A stretch of 64,000 bases of DNA, taken from contig OX637806.1 in the NCBI GenBank assembly GCA_951802425.1, forward strand, positions 1,852,277 to 1,916,276. The letters are read 5' to 3'. Origin of the DNA: Clavaria fumosa. Its lineage: Eukaryota > Basidiomycota > Agaricomycetes > Agaricales > Clavariaceae. Shown here in pieces: positions 1-10,514 of this stretch. The translations under genes and the position numbers were made by a program. A model generated the notes under the pieces. The model had not been told where the DNA came from. It worked only from the letters and a program-made list of their open reading frames with translations, and ran no database searches. The first letter of the stretch is position 1. Every line of letters begins with the position of its first letter.

Positions 1-208
1 ATCACTATGTAAGCCTCCTTTGCCTGTTTGCTTGCCCAGTTATTCAACCACAAATCTGCACTTTTTGTCAACAGCGAGACATGTTTATGACTTACATACA
101 ATGCGAATAGTATGCGAAACACTCTTTCTAGCAGATCTCCATGACTACTGATGGGATATTCAGCTAATTTACAGGTTATTCTACAGTGTTCTACTGGCTG
201 TCTCTATC

Positions 209-427
209 ATGAGCCAAGCACCCCCCATTTTTGCATGCGACACCTGTCACTGTTTACTTTCGTTGAAGATTTGCAAGTCAGACAAGAATGGCAACATGGG
301 AAGGTCGTTTACCTCCTGTTACAAGAAGCACAACAACGGGAGCCACTGCTCTTTCTTTGCATGGGTTGATTCTGTTGGAGTACGAAGCTGTCAAGCGATA
401 GTACCTTGCTGCCATGTGTTTATTTGA
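209..427 (+). CDS. small zf-GRF-like zinc-finger ORF
   Basis: A 72-codon ORF beginning MSQAPPIFACDTC. After a CxxC pair, residues ~27-55 read like a GRF zinc finger: a K-x-G-N-x-GR-F-x-x-C core followed by H-x-x-x-x-HC-x-FFAW. GRF fingers bind single-stranded nucleic acid and occur in topoisomerases, nucleases and many small fungal proteins; that is family knowledge. No neighbouring exon was convincingly found, so this may be a complete short gene, one exon of a larger one, or a remnant. The ATG chosen is the first in the frame that carries the motif. An overlapping frame starting at 151 has no recognisable motif. Function beyond nucleic-acid binding is not inferable. Confidence 0.4.
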   Translation: MSQAPPIFACDTCHCLLSLKICKSDKNGNMGRSFTSCYKKHNNGSHCSFFAWVDSVGVRSCQAIVPCCHVFI

Positions 428-770
428 TTATCATCTCTTGTCCACATGCTTCGCCCATGCGGTTACCTAGATAAGTACAGCCTTGATAAGGTACCCCTAT
501 CTGTGTAGTGTATTTAGTAGCAATGATGGGGCTTGATCCCCCATCGGATTGAAACAGTTTACACCAGGAATCCCCCTTTGCTGAGTATGCCCTTAGTCGC
601 CTTGCCAACGTCTCTTATATGATGGGTACCCTTCAATCCGACTCGAACCCCATCCAACAGATTCGAGACTATCCCCTCCCTCCTCTTGGTTTGCTTCTTT
701 GTCACCTCCATCTTCTCCACCTCTTTCAGCCCCACCATCAGCCCAACCAACCATGGCCCAGGCTCACCAC
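428..770. other. non-coding stretch, possible tRNA-like remnant on - strand
   Basis: No convincing gene. On the minus strand a perfect Pol III B-box match (GATCAAGCC, + positions about 530-538) lies downstream of a weak A-box-like stretch (about 596-607). No paired acceptor stem could be drawn, so it is not called a tRNA. Confidence 0.2.
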
Positions 771-1845
771 ATCCTGTAGTTTTGATATATCATATGCACC
801 AAATTGATGCATTTGAGTGATTCACAATTAGCATCAATTGGTGCATGCACCTGATGTATCACTTTGGAGCATCTGATGCATTACCTCCTCATTGGGTGTG
901 GATGGTACATCTGATATATCATGATGCCATATGATGCATCTGCCATAGCCATGGATGGTGAATGTATCATGCATACATAATGTTGATGTATCAGCATGTC
1001 AGCATCTGATATATTGTTGAAGCTGTTCTGGAAATTGGGCACATCTGATATAACATGGACATTCAATACATCACTACCAATGCTTATCCAAAAATGAATA
1101 AAAAAGCGAATTTATTATCATTAAACTTAAACTTATTACTGTATTACAGTAATGACTAATATTAAATCTATTTCTATATAAATTCTATTTATTCACACTC
1201 TATCACAAGTCCTGAAGTTGGGAGAAAGTGGGGGGGAAGCAAGGCAAGTTGCTGTATTTATATGCCGCACTTTGTGGCTGTGCAAATGCGTGACATGGTA
1301 ACACCTAATCAATGTTACCATGTCACGCGTTTGCACAGCCACAAAGCATGGCATATAAATACAGCAACTTGCCCTGCTTCCCCCCCCACTTTCTCCCAAC
1401 TTCAGGACTTGTGATAGAGTGTGAATAAATAGAATTTATATAGAAATAGATTTAATATTAGTCATTACTGTAATACAGTAATAAGTTTAAGTTTAATGAT
1501 AATAAATTCGCTTTTTTATTCATTTTTGGATAAGCATTGGTAGTGATGTATTGAATGTCCATGTTATATCAGATGTGCCCAATTTCCAGAACAGCTTCAA
1601 CAATATATCAGATGCTGACATGCTGATACATCAACATTATGTATGCATGATACATTCACCATCCATGGCTATGGCAGATGCATCATCTGGCATCATGATA
1701 TATCAGATGTACCATCCACACCCAATGAGGAGGTAATGCATCAGATGCTCCAAAGTGATACATCAGGTGCATGCACCAATTGATGCTAATTGTGAATCAC
1801 TCAAATGCATCAATTTGGTGCATATGATACATCAAACTACAGGAT
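771..1845. repeat. 1.07-kb near-perfect palindrome (foldback element)
   Basis: Two arms of about 530 bp are reverse complements around a centre at about 1308, with an unpaired loop of only about 11 bases (1303-1313). Outer ends read ATCCTGTAGT (771-780) and ACTACAGGAT (1836-1845). The arms carry many TGATRYATCA-like micro-repeats, a TATAAATA box near the centre on each strand and AATAAA-like signals. Only scattered mismatches and a one-base indel near the tip separate the arms. No clear target duplication is visible. It abuts the 3' end of a broken CxC5/CxC6 gene. It could be a foldback transposon, a long-hairpin MITE, or the product of an inverted duplication. Confidence 0.9.
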
Positions 1846-3235
1846 CGCCTGCCAGGCTCCTGCCACTCTCATCCCACCAGCCACTGCATTTTCATCAACA
1901 TCTAGCATCTGTGCCAAACCTGGCAAACCTCGTTGCACATCAACTCGCCTCCATTCTGATTGTAGTCGCCGGATGTGCCGCAGGCATTGCATTGATGCTG
2001 GGGGCTGTCGAGTGAAGGGCCATAGTGCAACAGACAAGGGAAAACACCGGGCAATATCATTTACAGTTGTGGATTGCGCAACATGGACAACTGACAGTAA
2101 CACCATCAATTACAACCACCCAGACTTTCTGACCATTCCTGCAGACCCGTAGACATTTTCGGCAATAGTGGTGTAGCTCAGGTTGGCCTTGGACATGAAA
2201 GCGAATGTTCCGAGCTTGGAGTGCCTTAGTGAAGCGATCCTTTTGTGCACTGGTGTGGGGCACCTCAAGGGTCTTCGAGCGATGCTGACAGTCTTCCATG
2301 AATGCCAAGATCACAAAGCCATCTCAAACATGTTCAGTAGTGACCGTAAAATCGAAAGCCCAGTCACCTGGTGGAACTGTGTCAGAGAGAGTGAGGTTGT
2401 ATAGACGAGCACAATTAGTAGCTGATGTCCTATAGGGTGAGTCAATATGCAACATAGATTTGAAAATACCATGCAAATGCTCACCATGAGACCAGCATGA
2501 GAGTGATCCAAAGCTGTATGAGCCGTCGTTCTGCAAGTTGATGTTCTCCAACTTGGATAACATCTGGAATCTCATGATCATAGTAAGTGCAGATGCCATC
2601 TTGACATGGAAGTTGTGGTGATAGTTGGTGTTGCATGCTATCGGCAAAGAGTAGGCATCTCATTTGACGTTTTTGAATTGAAAACATACCATCACAATAC
2701 AAATGAACCAAACGAATGGGAAGTGCTCCCTTGTCAAGGGTGTACAAGACACCTTGCCGTTGCTCTTCCTTCTTCAACAACTTCCCAGTTCGACTATATG
2801 AACAGCTTGCATTGATGCAGGTTTGTTGTGGGGGATACAAGGTGCGGGAAACTAGATCAATATCAGAGAACAATGAGTACTTGCCAGTTGAGCTAAGTCC
2901 CTATACATGTACGTACGAAGCCCAAGAGGTTGTCCATGTACGGTGAAATCTTCGTCATCGAGGCTATGGTTATCATTCCAGATGGTTGATTTCAGAGCTC
3001 CCCAACAGCTATCAACGCAAGCTACTGAGATGCTGCAGCTGTTCTGCAAGAATGTGGTGATTGTCGGTGGAAGAATATCAGGAGGATCAAATGCCAGGAC
3101 AGAGGATGGCTGCACAAGAAGGATGTCGTCTTTCAATTTTGAGGCCAGTGAGATGAGCTGCCGGACTTGACCAAAGGAAAGCTCAGGGTACATTTGGCTC
3201 AAGGCAATTACATCCTGTAGGTTCAGAGAGGACAT
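1846..3235 (-). pseudogene. CxC5/CxC6-type KDZ-associated cysteine-cluster protein, broken
   Basis: Read on the minus strand from ATG at 3235. The N-terminus (MSSLNLQDVIALSQMYPEL..) matches what I know of Agaricomycete CxC5 proteins, and the middle has the diagnostic stretches RTLYPPQQTC, EIPDVIQVGEHQ, SATNCARLYNL, TLEVPHTSAQKDRF and IDGVTVSCPCC with paired cysteines. Three introns restore the frame: 2852-2916 (65 nt), 2638-2689 (52 nt) and 2430-2484 (55 nt), all GT..AG. Defects: an apparent one-base deletion near 2604, a TGA where Trp is expected near 2325, and a C-terminus that loses similarity and ends at the palindrome. CxC5/CxC6 genes are often found with KDZ DNA transposons, but no KDZ transposase was recognised here. 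Most likely a dead accessory gene. Confidence 0.75.
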
Positions 3236-3540
3236 TGTAGGATGTAGTCTATGTTATCAACAGTCAGTAACACTGTGGGGCGAGATGTGCGCGGGACGGG
3301 ATAGGCAGGATGGGTGGGACGGGTGGGACTCTCAGGAATTTCCAATACCCAGATGTCCTCACTTATTCTGCACTTCCGACCATAGCCAATGATTGTCATG
3401 TGATTGGATATGGTCCAAAAGGGCAAATCAGATGAATGTCACCAGATGTTTTATCAGGCTCTGGTGGAGTGTCTGGAACCTGGAACTTTAAAAATCAAAA
3501 ATCAAAAAGGGGGTAATCATGGACTAAATAAGGTCAATCC
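3236..3540. other. no gene recognised
   Basis: Upstream flank of the CxC5-like gene. It includes a GGGACGGG/GGTGGGACGG-rich patch at about 3290-3330 and otherwise unstructured sequence. Confidence 0.3.
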
Positions 3541-3542
3541 AA

Positions 3543-3635
3543 ATTGCTGTGTTGGCTCAACTGTTAACCATGTCAGTGCAAAATGTTGTTTATGTAATCC
3601 TTTTTGAGCTCTTGGGTTCAAGTCTCAGTGACAAC
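3543..3635 (+). repeat. tRNA-like sequence, probable SINE head or tRNA relic
   Basis: An A-box-like TTGGCTCAACTG (about 3552-3563) and a good B box GGTTCAAGTC (about 3615-3624) lie about 52 bases apart, as in a tRNA. The 3' end CAGTGACAAC can partly pair with the 5' TTGCTGTG. A T-rich tail follows. The pairing is imperfect, so this is a relic or SINE head rather than a working tRNA gene. Confidence 0.4.
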
Positions 3636-3744
3636 ATTTATTTTTCCAGTCCGGATATTATCAGAAATAATACATTATGATAAGAAGCCAGTACACACCC
3701 CCTTTATGAATTCAATCTTTTGTGTGGCAATTGACTCCAGTTGA

Positions 3745-4385
3745 ACCAGAGAATTTGCAAAACTCACTGTTTTGCATAGAAGGGAGACTGGCAGTGGGTT
3801 GTCTTGTAAAATGCCCTCTCCATCTGACATCTAGATGCATACAAAAATCAAGTTTTTATGCTAATTCCAACATGGTTAACCACTTTTCAATCCAAGCAGA
3901 ATTGACTGGATTATGAGGCTTTTTGGGCCATATTATATTATTTCTTTTTGGGACAATAATTTCAGGGATTTTTTGCTTTGATTTTCTGTACCCTATGAGA
4001 ATGAGGTTTTATGCTGAGTCCAACAATACAACCATTTCTGAAATGGAGCAAAACTGACTGAGATATGAGGCATTTTGTGCTGATCATTGTTCATGTAATT
4101 TTTGGTATGAGGTATTTTTTTTGGGAAATTTCATTTCTATATATCACTAGAACTGGATTTTTATGGTGATTCTAACCCACACAACCACTAGTTGATCTGG
4201 TCAAAACTGACTGAGATATGAAGCATTTTGTGTTAAGCATTATTCATGCAAATTTCAGTATAAGGGTATTTTTAATTTAAAAAATAATTTCTATATATCA
4301 CCAGAACCGAATTTTCATGCTGATTCTAACCCACACAACAGCTAGTTGATCTGAGCAAAACTCACTGAGATATGGGGCATTCTTT
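3745..4385. repeat. ~153-bp degenerate tandem repeat, 3-4 copies
   Basis: The phrase ACTGAGATATGAGGCATTTT recurs near 4050, 4203 and 4358, with a weaker copy near 3899, giving a period of 151-155 bp. TTCTATATATCAC and TTCTAACCCACACAAC recur with the same spacing. No coding potential was seen. Confidence 0.7.
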
Positions 4386-4703
4386 GTACTTGTCAGCTGG
4401 CTTTCAAGTTTATTCCTTTATTATCATCCAAAAAAGGAATAAATCTGGTTCCAGACACCACACCAAAGCCTTTTATCACGATCCCGCTCTTCTCTTTTTC
4501 GGACTCAGCTCGGAGTGGACTGTGACTCCTGCAGAGAATCAGGCATGTAGTGAGCCTAGGGTGCCAGGTGATCCCTAGCCTGCCAGGAGAAAGCTGGCAC
4601 CCGGTGTCCAGCCAAGCAGCAAGCTCAAGAATCATGTGTGCAAAACAAACATAATTATTCTAACTTTGTACTGAATTTCATTGACCCTCGACTCATTCAA
4701 GTA

Positions 4704-4726
4704 CAGTAGACTTTATCATAACGTAT
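4704..4726 (+). repeat. left TIR of pogo-like element
   Basis: 23 bp, identical to the reverse complement of 7098-7120, preceded by the TA target dinucleotide. Confidence 0.95.
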
Positions 4727-4818
4727 ATCGTCGGGACCCTCAAAAGTCTATACGTTATAAGACCGTATCCAGTAATGTGGAATGTGACATGTTGTGACCT
4801 GGCAAAAACGTGACATTA

Positions 4819-6858
4819 CTAATCATTCCCCCAGCACTCAAACAGCGTCCTCTGCCGCAGCTGTGGCTCCTGCTGTCTCAACTGCCCACGAAAGCGTCGC
4901 AAGTTCCGAACTAGATCGACTGAACAGTCAACATCAACCAGGAGGCAAGCAGCCTCAAGCTGCCTGCAAAGCTCCAGCATTGTTGCCGTAGTCATAGTCG
5001 GCTCTTTTTCCTCGTCTTCAGAGTCAGAGCTGATCTCAACCACCTTTGCCTTAGCCTCTTCTCGAAGCACCTCTGCAACAATCTCAGGATCCCCTCCTCT
5101 AAATTCATAAGCTGAGTCCTCAACTTCCTGCTCCTGGATAGGATTGACAAGTTCTTCGGTTGTTAGCGCCACTCCGTGGATCCGGTGTCGCTTTTTGAGC
5201 TCTTGGAGAGACTTGGCCAGGTCTTCCTCAACACTCCGTAATTCAGCAGGGCCTGAGTCTATCTTTGTGAGATTCTTGAGTTTTTTTACCGCAACAAGAG
5301 CTGATTGGAAGTCTCCTTCAGTGTCCATGACTGCTTTCAATGCAGGTTGCCAGTCAGTGGCCAGAAAGCGATCCTTGAGGTACTCTTCTAGCTTTTTTTC
5401 GGCTTCAGGGAGTGACATATCTGTCTGCGCAAATGTCTCAATGATGTCCCATGCCGCAGGATCAAGAGTCGCAGTGTAGTCGGAGGCCCCAGATGGCCTT
5501 GGAACTCGGAGCAAGATGGGTGGGCGTTGAATTGCGGTATGGTCCCAACAGTTTTGAATAGTTGTTGCCCCGACAGCATCCCAGGCATTCTTGGCCATGT
5601 GCATTGCTTCGTATAGATCTAGTTTATATATTTCGTCTTCTCCTGCATCGTCCAAGTCAAGAGCTCGCATGCAATATGCATGACGGTATTTTGCCTTAAA
5701 GCACCGGATGATGCCTGCGTCGAGGGGTTGAATGTACGAGGTCATGTTAGGCTCAAATAGCACAAGATGTATGTTTGTTGGCTCGTATGCAATGTTGTGT
5801 CCACTGAAATTGTCCAGGAGGAGACAGATACGGCGGTTTTGCGAGATCATTTTAACATCAAACAATTTGATCCACCTAATGTTACAGTCAGGGAAAGGGC
5901 ATTGATGTATCATGAGGGTGCGCACTCCTCAAAAAGTTCAGACGTCATCCATGCCTTCTTGTTATTACGATAGTAAAACCCGCGTTGCTCAGGTGTCTGA
6001 TGTTTGAAACACCGTGGCTTTCTTGATTTGCCTATAAAGAAGACAGGTGCCTTTTCACTCCTGTCTGCATTGCAGGCAAAGCCCAAGGTGATGCGGAATT
6101 TCGCAGTCTTCTTGCCACTCATCTGCTTCGTGGCCAATCCTCGGTCTGGAGGTGCGAATGCAAACAATGCCGTCTCATCAAAATTCCAACGATTCTTGAC
6201 AGGGAACTGGGCTAGGATTTCTCGAATTCGCTTCTGCTCCTCCTCAACGGCTATGAGGTCAACCGAAGCAGCCTCTCCATGCCGACGAATCTCTTTGAGC
6301 TTGTATCTGATCTTGGTCATCAGCCATGGTGTGAGACTTGACCTAAACAACGTACGCTTTACAAAATGATGCAATCCATCCTTCGCCAGTCAGACGTTCG
6401 TCCTCTGGAACGTTGAATGCCTCCTCAAATCTTCTTCGCTTCTCACGGAGCATGGGCCCATTTACTGTTTCCTTCTTCAACTCCATATGCCTGTGCCACA
6501 GGACAAGTGCTCGTTCAACATCTGGTCTCGTCACAACTCGAGGCCGTTTGGTAGATAGGGCATTTGGATGCATTTGAACTCGTGCTTCAAGGACATGCCG
6601 CTCCTTGAGTCTTCGGGAGAGTGTCGCTTGTGTGAAGGTGAGGGCCGCTCCTGGTCTTGTTGCAAAATGTCTGACAACCTCCTGTTGTCCCAGCTCACGA
6701 TGAGAGTCCACAAAATTGAAAACGGCAAGCCAGTCCTGCAAAGTAAGGTTTGTCCGTGTTCTACCAGATGTAGCAGAGCTTGTAGGTGCATCTTTCAGCT
6801 TTAGCAAAGGGCCCCGAGGGCCAGGATTCTCTCGTGGCTTCCGCTTCGGCGGATCCAT
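4819..6858 (-). CDS. pogo-family transposase with CENP-B-type HTH and DDE_1 domains
   Basis: Three exons on the minus strand: 6356-6858, 5926-6306 and 4819-5875. The introns 6307-6355 (49 nt, GTACGT..CTGAT..CAG) and 5876-5925 (50 nt, GTGCGC..CTGAC..TAG) restore one 646-aa frame. The N-terminus is basic with a psq/CENP-B-type helix-turn-helix, followed by the second CENP-B-type HTH ending in LTGEGWIASFCKAY. The catalytic core shows WNFDETALF (first Asp), LLLDNFSGHN (second Asp) and SYIQPLDAGIIRCFK (third Asp). The C-terminus is acidic and coiled. It would bind the TIRs and catalyse cut-and-paste transposition in the nucleus. No frameshift or stop remains once the introns are removed. The ATG at 6858 lies about 240 bp inside the right TIR. 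Confidence 0.93.
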
Positions 6859-7097
6859 AGGCGTAAGACAATGCCCTCCTCTTTTTTTTTTCTCTTTTCA
6901 GTGTCAAATTTGTCCTTGACATCCCAAATTAGTGTAGTCTCGCAGTGCGCATGGGCCAAAAACTGCCTGCCTTACTGTATATTTCTACTGAAACTGTATA
7001 CAATATATGATATACGAAAAATAGGGCCATTTGGCATGGTCCCATGTTGGGACCACCGAAAATGTATACAATATGACACCTTATACGTTCTCATACC

Positions 7098-7120
7098 ATA
7101 CGTTATGATAAAGTCTACTG
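7098..7120 (-). repeat. right TIR of pogo-like element
   Basis: 23 bp, reverse complement of 4704-4726, followed by TA at 7121-7122. A nearby GTATAC/ACGTATA-rich stretch may be a subterminal transposase site. Confidence 0.95.
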
Positions 7121-9340
7121 TAACAAGCTCATCGCTACATATGTATTTCTTTCCACCACCGCTGACTCTTGCTACCGCGGTTGACCCGCTCATCCATTCT
7201 GTGAACCCCCCTAACACGCAATTGCCATCCTCCCCTTCATCTACTCAACAGTCAGCGAACCCTTTGGTCCTTGGTGGATTCCCTCCATCGCATGAAATTA
7301 TCCACACTACCAGCAACACTTTGAATCTATTACCACCACATCAAGTGATCCCTCACTGCCTACTGAAGGTGTGACGATATAATCTCCCTCGATCAAACCT
7401 GGAGAACGGCGTATCGCCCGTTTGGGTTAGGGATATGATACCTGGGACCGGTGTACACGGCGTGGTGGAGCGATTGTGCCAGTCGAAGCTCTCGTGGCAA
7501 ACGCTTGCAGGTATGCGCAATCGTATCTTACATGACCTGGCTAACTCTCTCCCGTCCAGCCCGGTCTTCATACGCCTTTGTTTCTCCAGTATTTCATCAT
7601 CTCCTTCCTCTGTATTCTCCTGGCTGAGCCAAGCACTGGAGAAATGTCAAGCTCCTTCATATAAATCTCCCACACCTCTCCCCGAAGACCTTCAGTTTCC
7701 TCTGAACGAGATGTGAAACCATTAACGCGGTAACGGGTGCCCGATGTCGCAACGAATACCTTCTTCGCCTTCCGCATATATCCCTTCGCCTGCGCCGGCC
7801 GTCCATCTCCCCTTTCACGCATCCATCTTCCAGCTTCGCTGGGCCCTTATTCTTAAGTACAGCGACAGCCCGGATTTTGAGCGTACTACCGGTTCCGCCA
7901 GTTTGCGGCCAAGGTGCGAGGATCGTTCCAGGAGGTTCTTTGGCGGGTTCGGAATAGGCGGTGGGCGGGGGCACTGTACCAGCGAGGATGATCGTCAAAC
8001 CTTGCGCTGGCATCTTCTACAGGAACGTGCCGAATTTTTCCATTGTGTTTTGCACGCTTATTGGGGTGTCATGTTTGGGCCTGGTGTGGAGGGAGTTTGG
8101 CATCAGTGATGAACACTGCCGCTGCGTGAGGGATGTAATTAACCTAGGCGAAGACATGGCATGGCCGTACGATTAAGGTATGTCTCTCGAACCTAAGCAA
8201 TCCTTTTTCACCTGATGAAGAAACCTCAGCCGTTGTCGATTGATGCTTTCAGGCTGATCGTCTGACGAGCTCGTTACATCCTACAACCATTCCGAGTTCG
8301 AATTCGGGACCTTCCTCCAGTTCACCGTGCGCTGTGGTCCTGGCCGGGTCGTTGGCGACATGCAGAGTGCCCCTTGGTGGATGGGCATTGTGGTGGAAGC
8401 AAAGGAGGAGGAACGAAGATATGACATCGGATTTGTTCCAATACCGCACCTGCAGGTGAACTTACGCTCTCCCTTCTCTAATGGTGTCGACGTCCTGATT
8501 ACTGCGTATAGATCATATGGTGGACAAGGAATCAGGCCATCCATCTTCGCGACTTACCACCGAAGACGAAGTTGACCATCCATTACGTCTGGCTCTACCC
8601 TCTTCCAGTCGCGCCTCCTCGCCCCGAGGTTCTCTATGTTGGGGAGCAGCATATGCGAGCTGTTGAACGGTGCAGTTCAGGAAACTAGGGAGGCATTCCA
8701 GGGTCTGAATTGGTCCATTACTTGGACAAGAGGATGCTAAAGACGAAAATGAACGTTGTTAGAGCGGGGTGAGGTGCCTTGTCTCTTACAGCAGGAGAGG
8801 AAGGAGGCGACGGTGGGGCCAAGAAATGGTTTAATCTTCGTGTTTCGATCTGCTAGAGCTTGCAGAGTTGGACTTCTGGACGCTCAGCTATTTCTACCTG
8901 TTTTAATTCTACGATATCTGCCACAATCTACTTACTCCTTACTTACTGCTACAGGTATGTCGAGATAGTCTTTTGTGGGTGATTCTGGGTCTCTTACGAG
9001 GCAAAGACGCTATCATAGTGTAAACAAGTTGGCATTGGGCAAATATCAGAATGATCTCGTGCTCAGTCACCTCTTTTGGAACTGCTTAAATTCGACACAA
9101 CGCGCAACCTCCGAATACGACCTAATCATTGGGGTGGGAGCAAGCAAAGATCCTTACGTTTCCATGGCTCTGCGCATTGCGCAGGGTTAATCTGGTTAAA
9201 AGTCGAAAACTCCCAGCGGAGCGCGTAATTGATTTCATTTGTTCATACGTGAGAGAATGTTTAGAGGAGTGGGTGTGCGTAACCAGAGAGTTCGAACAAG
9301 TTGAAGAAGTGTCCGAGTAAAGGATGTAAGTAATGCGATT
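7121..9340. other. undeciphered stretch, higher GC, possible decayed gene
   Basis: No gene is supported by motif. Both strands carry overlapping open frames of 80-120 codons at about 7435-8110, which in a GC-richer stretch is weak evidence. The best coding-like segment is given separately (8240-8575). Several CCCTTC/GGCGGG-rich patches occur. Nothing further was recognised. Confidence 0.3.
8240..8575 (+). pseudogene. possible exon of an unrecognised gene
   Basis: The + frame running through about 8270-8572 reads as natural protein: HSEFEFGTFLQFTVRCG, then DMQSAPWWMGIVVEAKEEE, then RYDIGFVPIPHLQ. It stops at TGA 8572-8574, with no clear continuation and no splice-supported partner exon. No family was recognised. 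It may be a gene fragment. Confidence 0.25.
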
Positions 9341-10141
9341 TCAGTCAACAAGGAACTTCTCCCACTGGCTTTTGGCTACGGCCTTGAATGCGATCATACG
9401 CTGGAAGGCAACTCTCCTGTACTCTGGCTTCTCCATACCTCCACTCAACCTACGATTGTGGCCCAGAACCGTGACACACTTGAGGATCTTAGTTTCAACT
9501 GTTGGCCATTGACCAGTAATGACCGCATCACTCAGTTCTTGTGTGACGGGCACTAAGTAAAAGGTGGGGCGCGTTCCGGTCATGGTGATGCAAGGCACAG
9601 TCATAGTGTCAAGCGTGGATAGACCCATGCGTGCCCGCTTCTGATTATTATACTGGAACGCTGCGATAGCTTCCGCGATAACCTGTGGTTCAGGATCAGA
9701 AGCATTGAAAATTGTCTTGTCCTCTTGTAGAACGAGCAAGATCGTCGATTGTCGATCCAACAGGCACACATCTGTCTGTGCCACTTTGTTGATATCACCA
9801 CAGATAGATAGCGGGATAATGTGACGAGTGCGCAAGACGCATCCACGTTCTTCGAAGCCAACTATGCGGAGAAGCTCGCGAGCGAAGTCGTAGATCGCAG
9901 TCTCCTGACCGGCGTTGGTAGCGAGGTCAAGGTAACTGAGGAAGCGATAAGTATCGTCCGACACATCAGTAGCGTCGAGGGGGGAATTGATGAGTGCGGG
10001 ATCGAGACCTGTCAAAGACGGATCGGCGCCCTGCCGAAAGAATACTTGTGGTGGAATGGGGGTGACAGTTATGTGATAAGACAATAGCTCGTTACGGCCC
10101 CAGTCGCTGCCCGACTTAGCGGTGCGGATCACTTTGGCCAT
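9341..10141 (-). CDS. PD-(D/E)XK nuclease-like protein of a basidiomycete hypothetical family
   Basis: A single intact 266-aa frame starting MAKVIRTAKSGSDWG. In the centre, residues ~120-150, QTDVCLLDRQ..LLVLQEDK gives the D-x(n)-(D/E)-x-K arrangement of PD-(D/E)XK nuclease folds, followed by EPQVIAEAIAAFQYNN, a conserved-looking helix. I know similar proteins as widespread hypothetical proteins in mushroom genomes; a nuclease activity is inferred from the motif only. No transmembrane segment or signal peptide is visible. It stands alone between undeciphered DNA and repeats, with no TIRs seen around it. It is uninterrupted, in contrast to most coding material in the left half of the window. 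Confidence 0.65.
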   Translation of the reverse strand: MAKVIRTAKSGSDWGRNELLSYHITVTPIPPQVFFRQGADPSLTGLDPALINSPLDATDVSDDTYRFLSYLDLATNAGQETAIYDFARELLRIVGFEERGCVLRTRHIIPLSICGDINKVAQTDVCLLDRQSTILLVLQEDKTIFNASDPEPQVIAEAIAAFQYNNQKRARMGLSTLDTMTVPCITMTGTRPTFYLVPVTQELSDAVITGQWPTVETKILKCVTVLGHNRRLSGGMEKPEYRRVAFQRMIAFKAVAKSQWEKFLVD

Positions 10142-10514
10142 GGAATGGCAGTAACTCCTGGAATTTCAACTACGCCAATGACAGAAAATGTTAGGAAATG
10201 AGTCTGCGCCTTTCAGCGAAAAGGAAGTCACCTTCTTATTTAGTTAGGGTGTTCTGAGAGAGGGGAAAGGAGGCTAGGAGGAAAGAACAAGCGGTTAAGG
10301 TCAAGCAGGCGAGTTCCGGCGAGTATTGAATAAGGAAAGGTTGATATAGCAGTCTTCCCTTTGTGTGGGGAGCGACAATTGTAGTCGTGGGAGTTGGGAC
10401 ACGAACACACGACATCCCGTCTCCTTATTAAATGAGATGACTGTGGGAATGTAGGTGGCTATGCTTATTTGTAATTTTTGACAAAGCAGCCATTTGGAAC
10501 TCAGGTTCTCCCTC
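10142..10514. other. upstream region of the nuclease-like gene
   Basis: No further gene. It presumably holds the promoter of the minus-strand nuclease-like gene, but no TATA box or other element stands out. Confidence 0.3.

Larger units (their letters stand above)
4704..7120 (-). mobile_element. complete pogo/Tigger-like DNA transposon (Tc1/mariner superfamily)
   Basis: A 2,417-bp element flanked by TA on both sides (4702-4703 and 7121-7122). The 23-bp terminal inverted repeats starting CAGTAGACTTTATC (4704-4726 and 7098-7120) are identical. It contains one transposase gene on the minus strand whose frame is open after removing two short introns. TA duplication, TIR type and a DDE_1 transposase together place it in the pogo lineage. 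Intact TIRs and ORF suggest a recent insertion that may still be active. Confidence 0.95.

Noticed and set aside
520..615. tRNA-like B box on the minus strand
   Set aside because: No acceptor or anticodon stem could be formed; a chance match or a very old relic.
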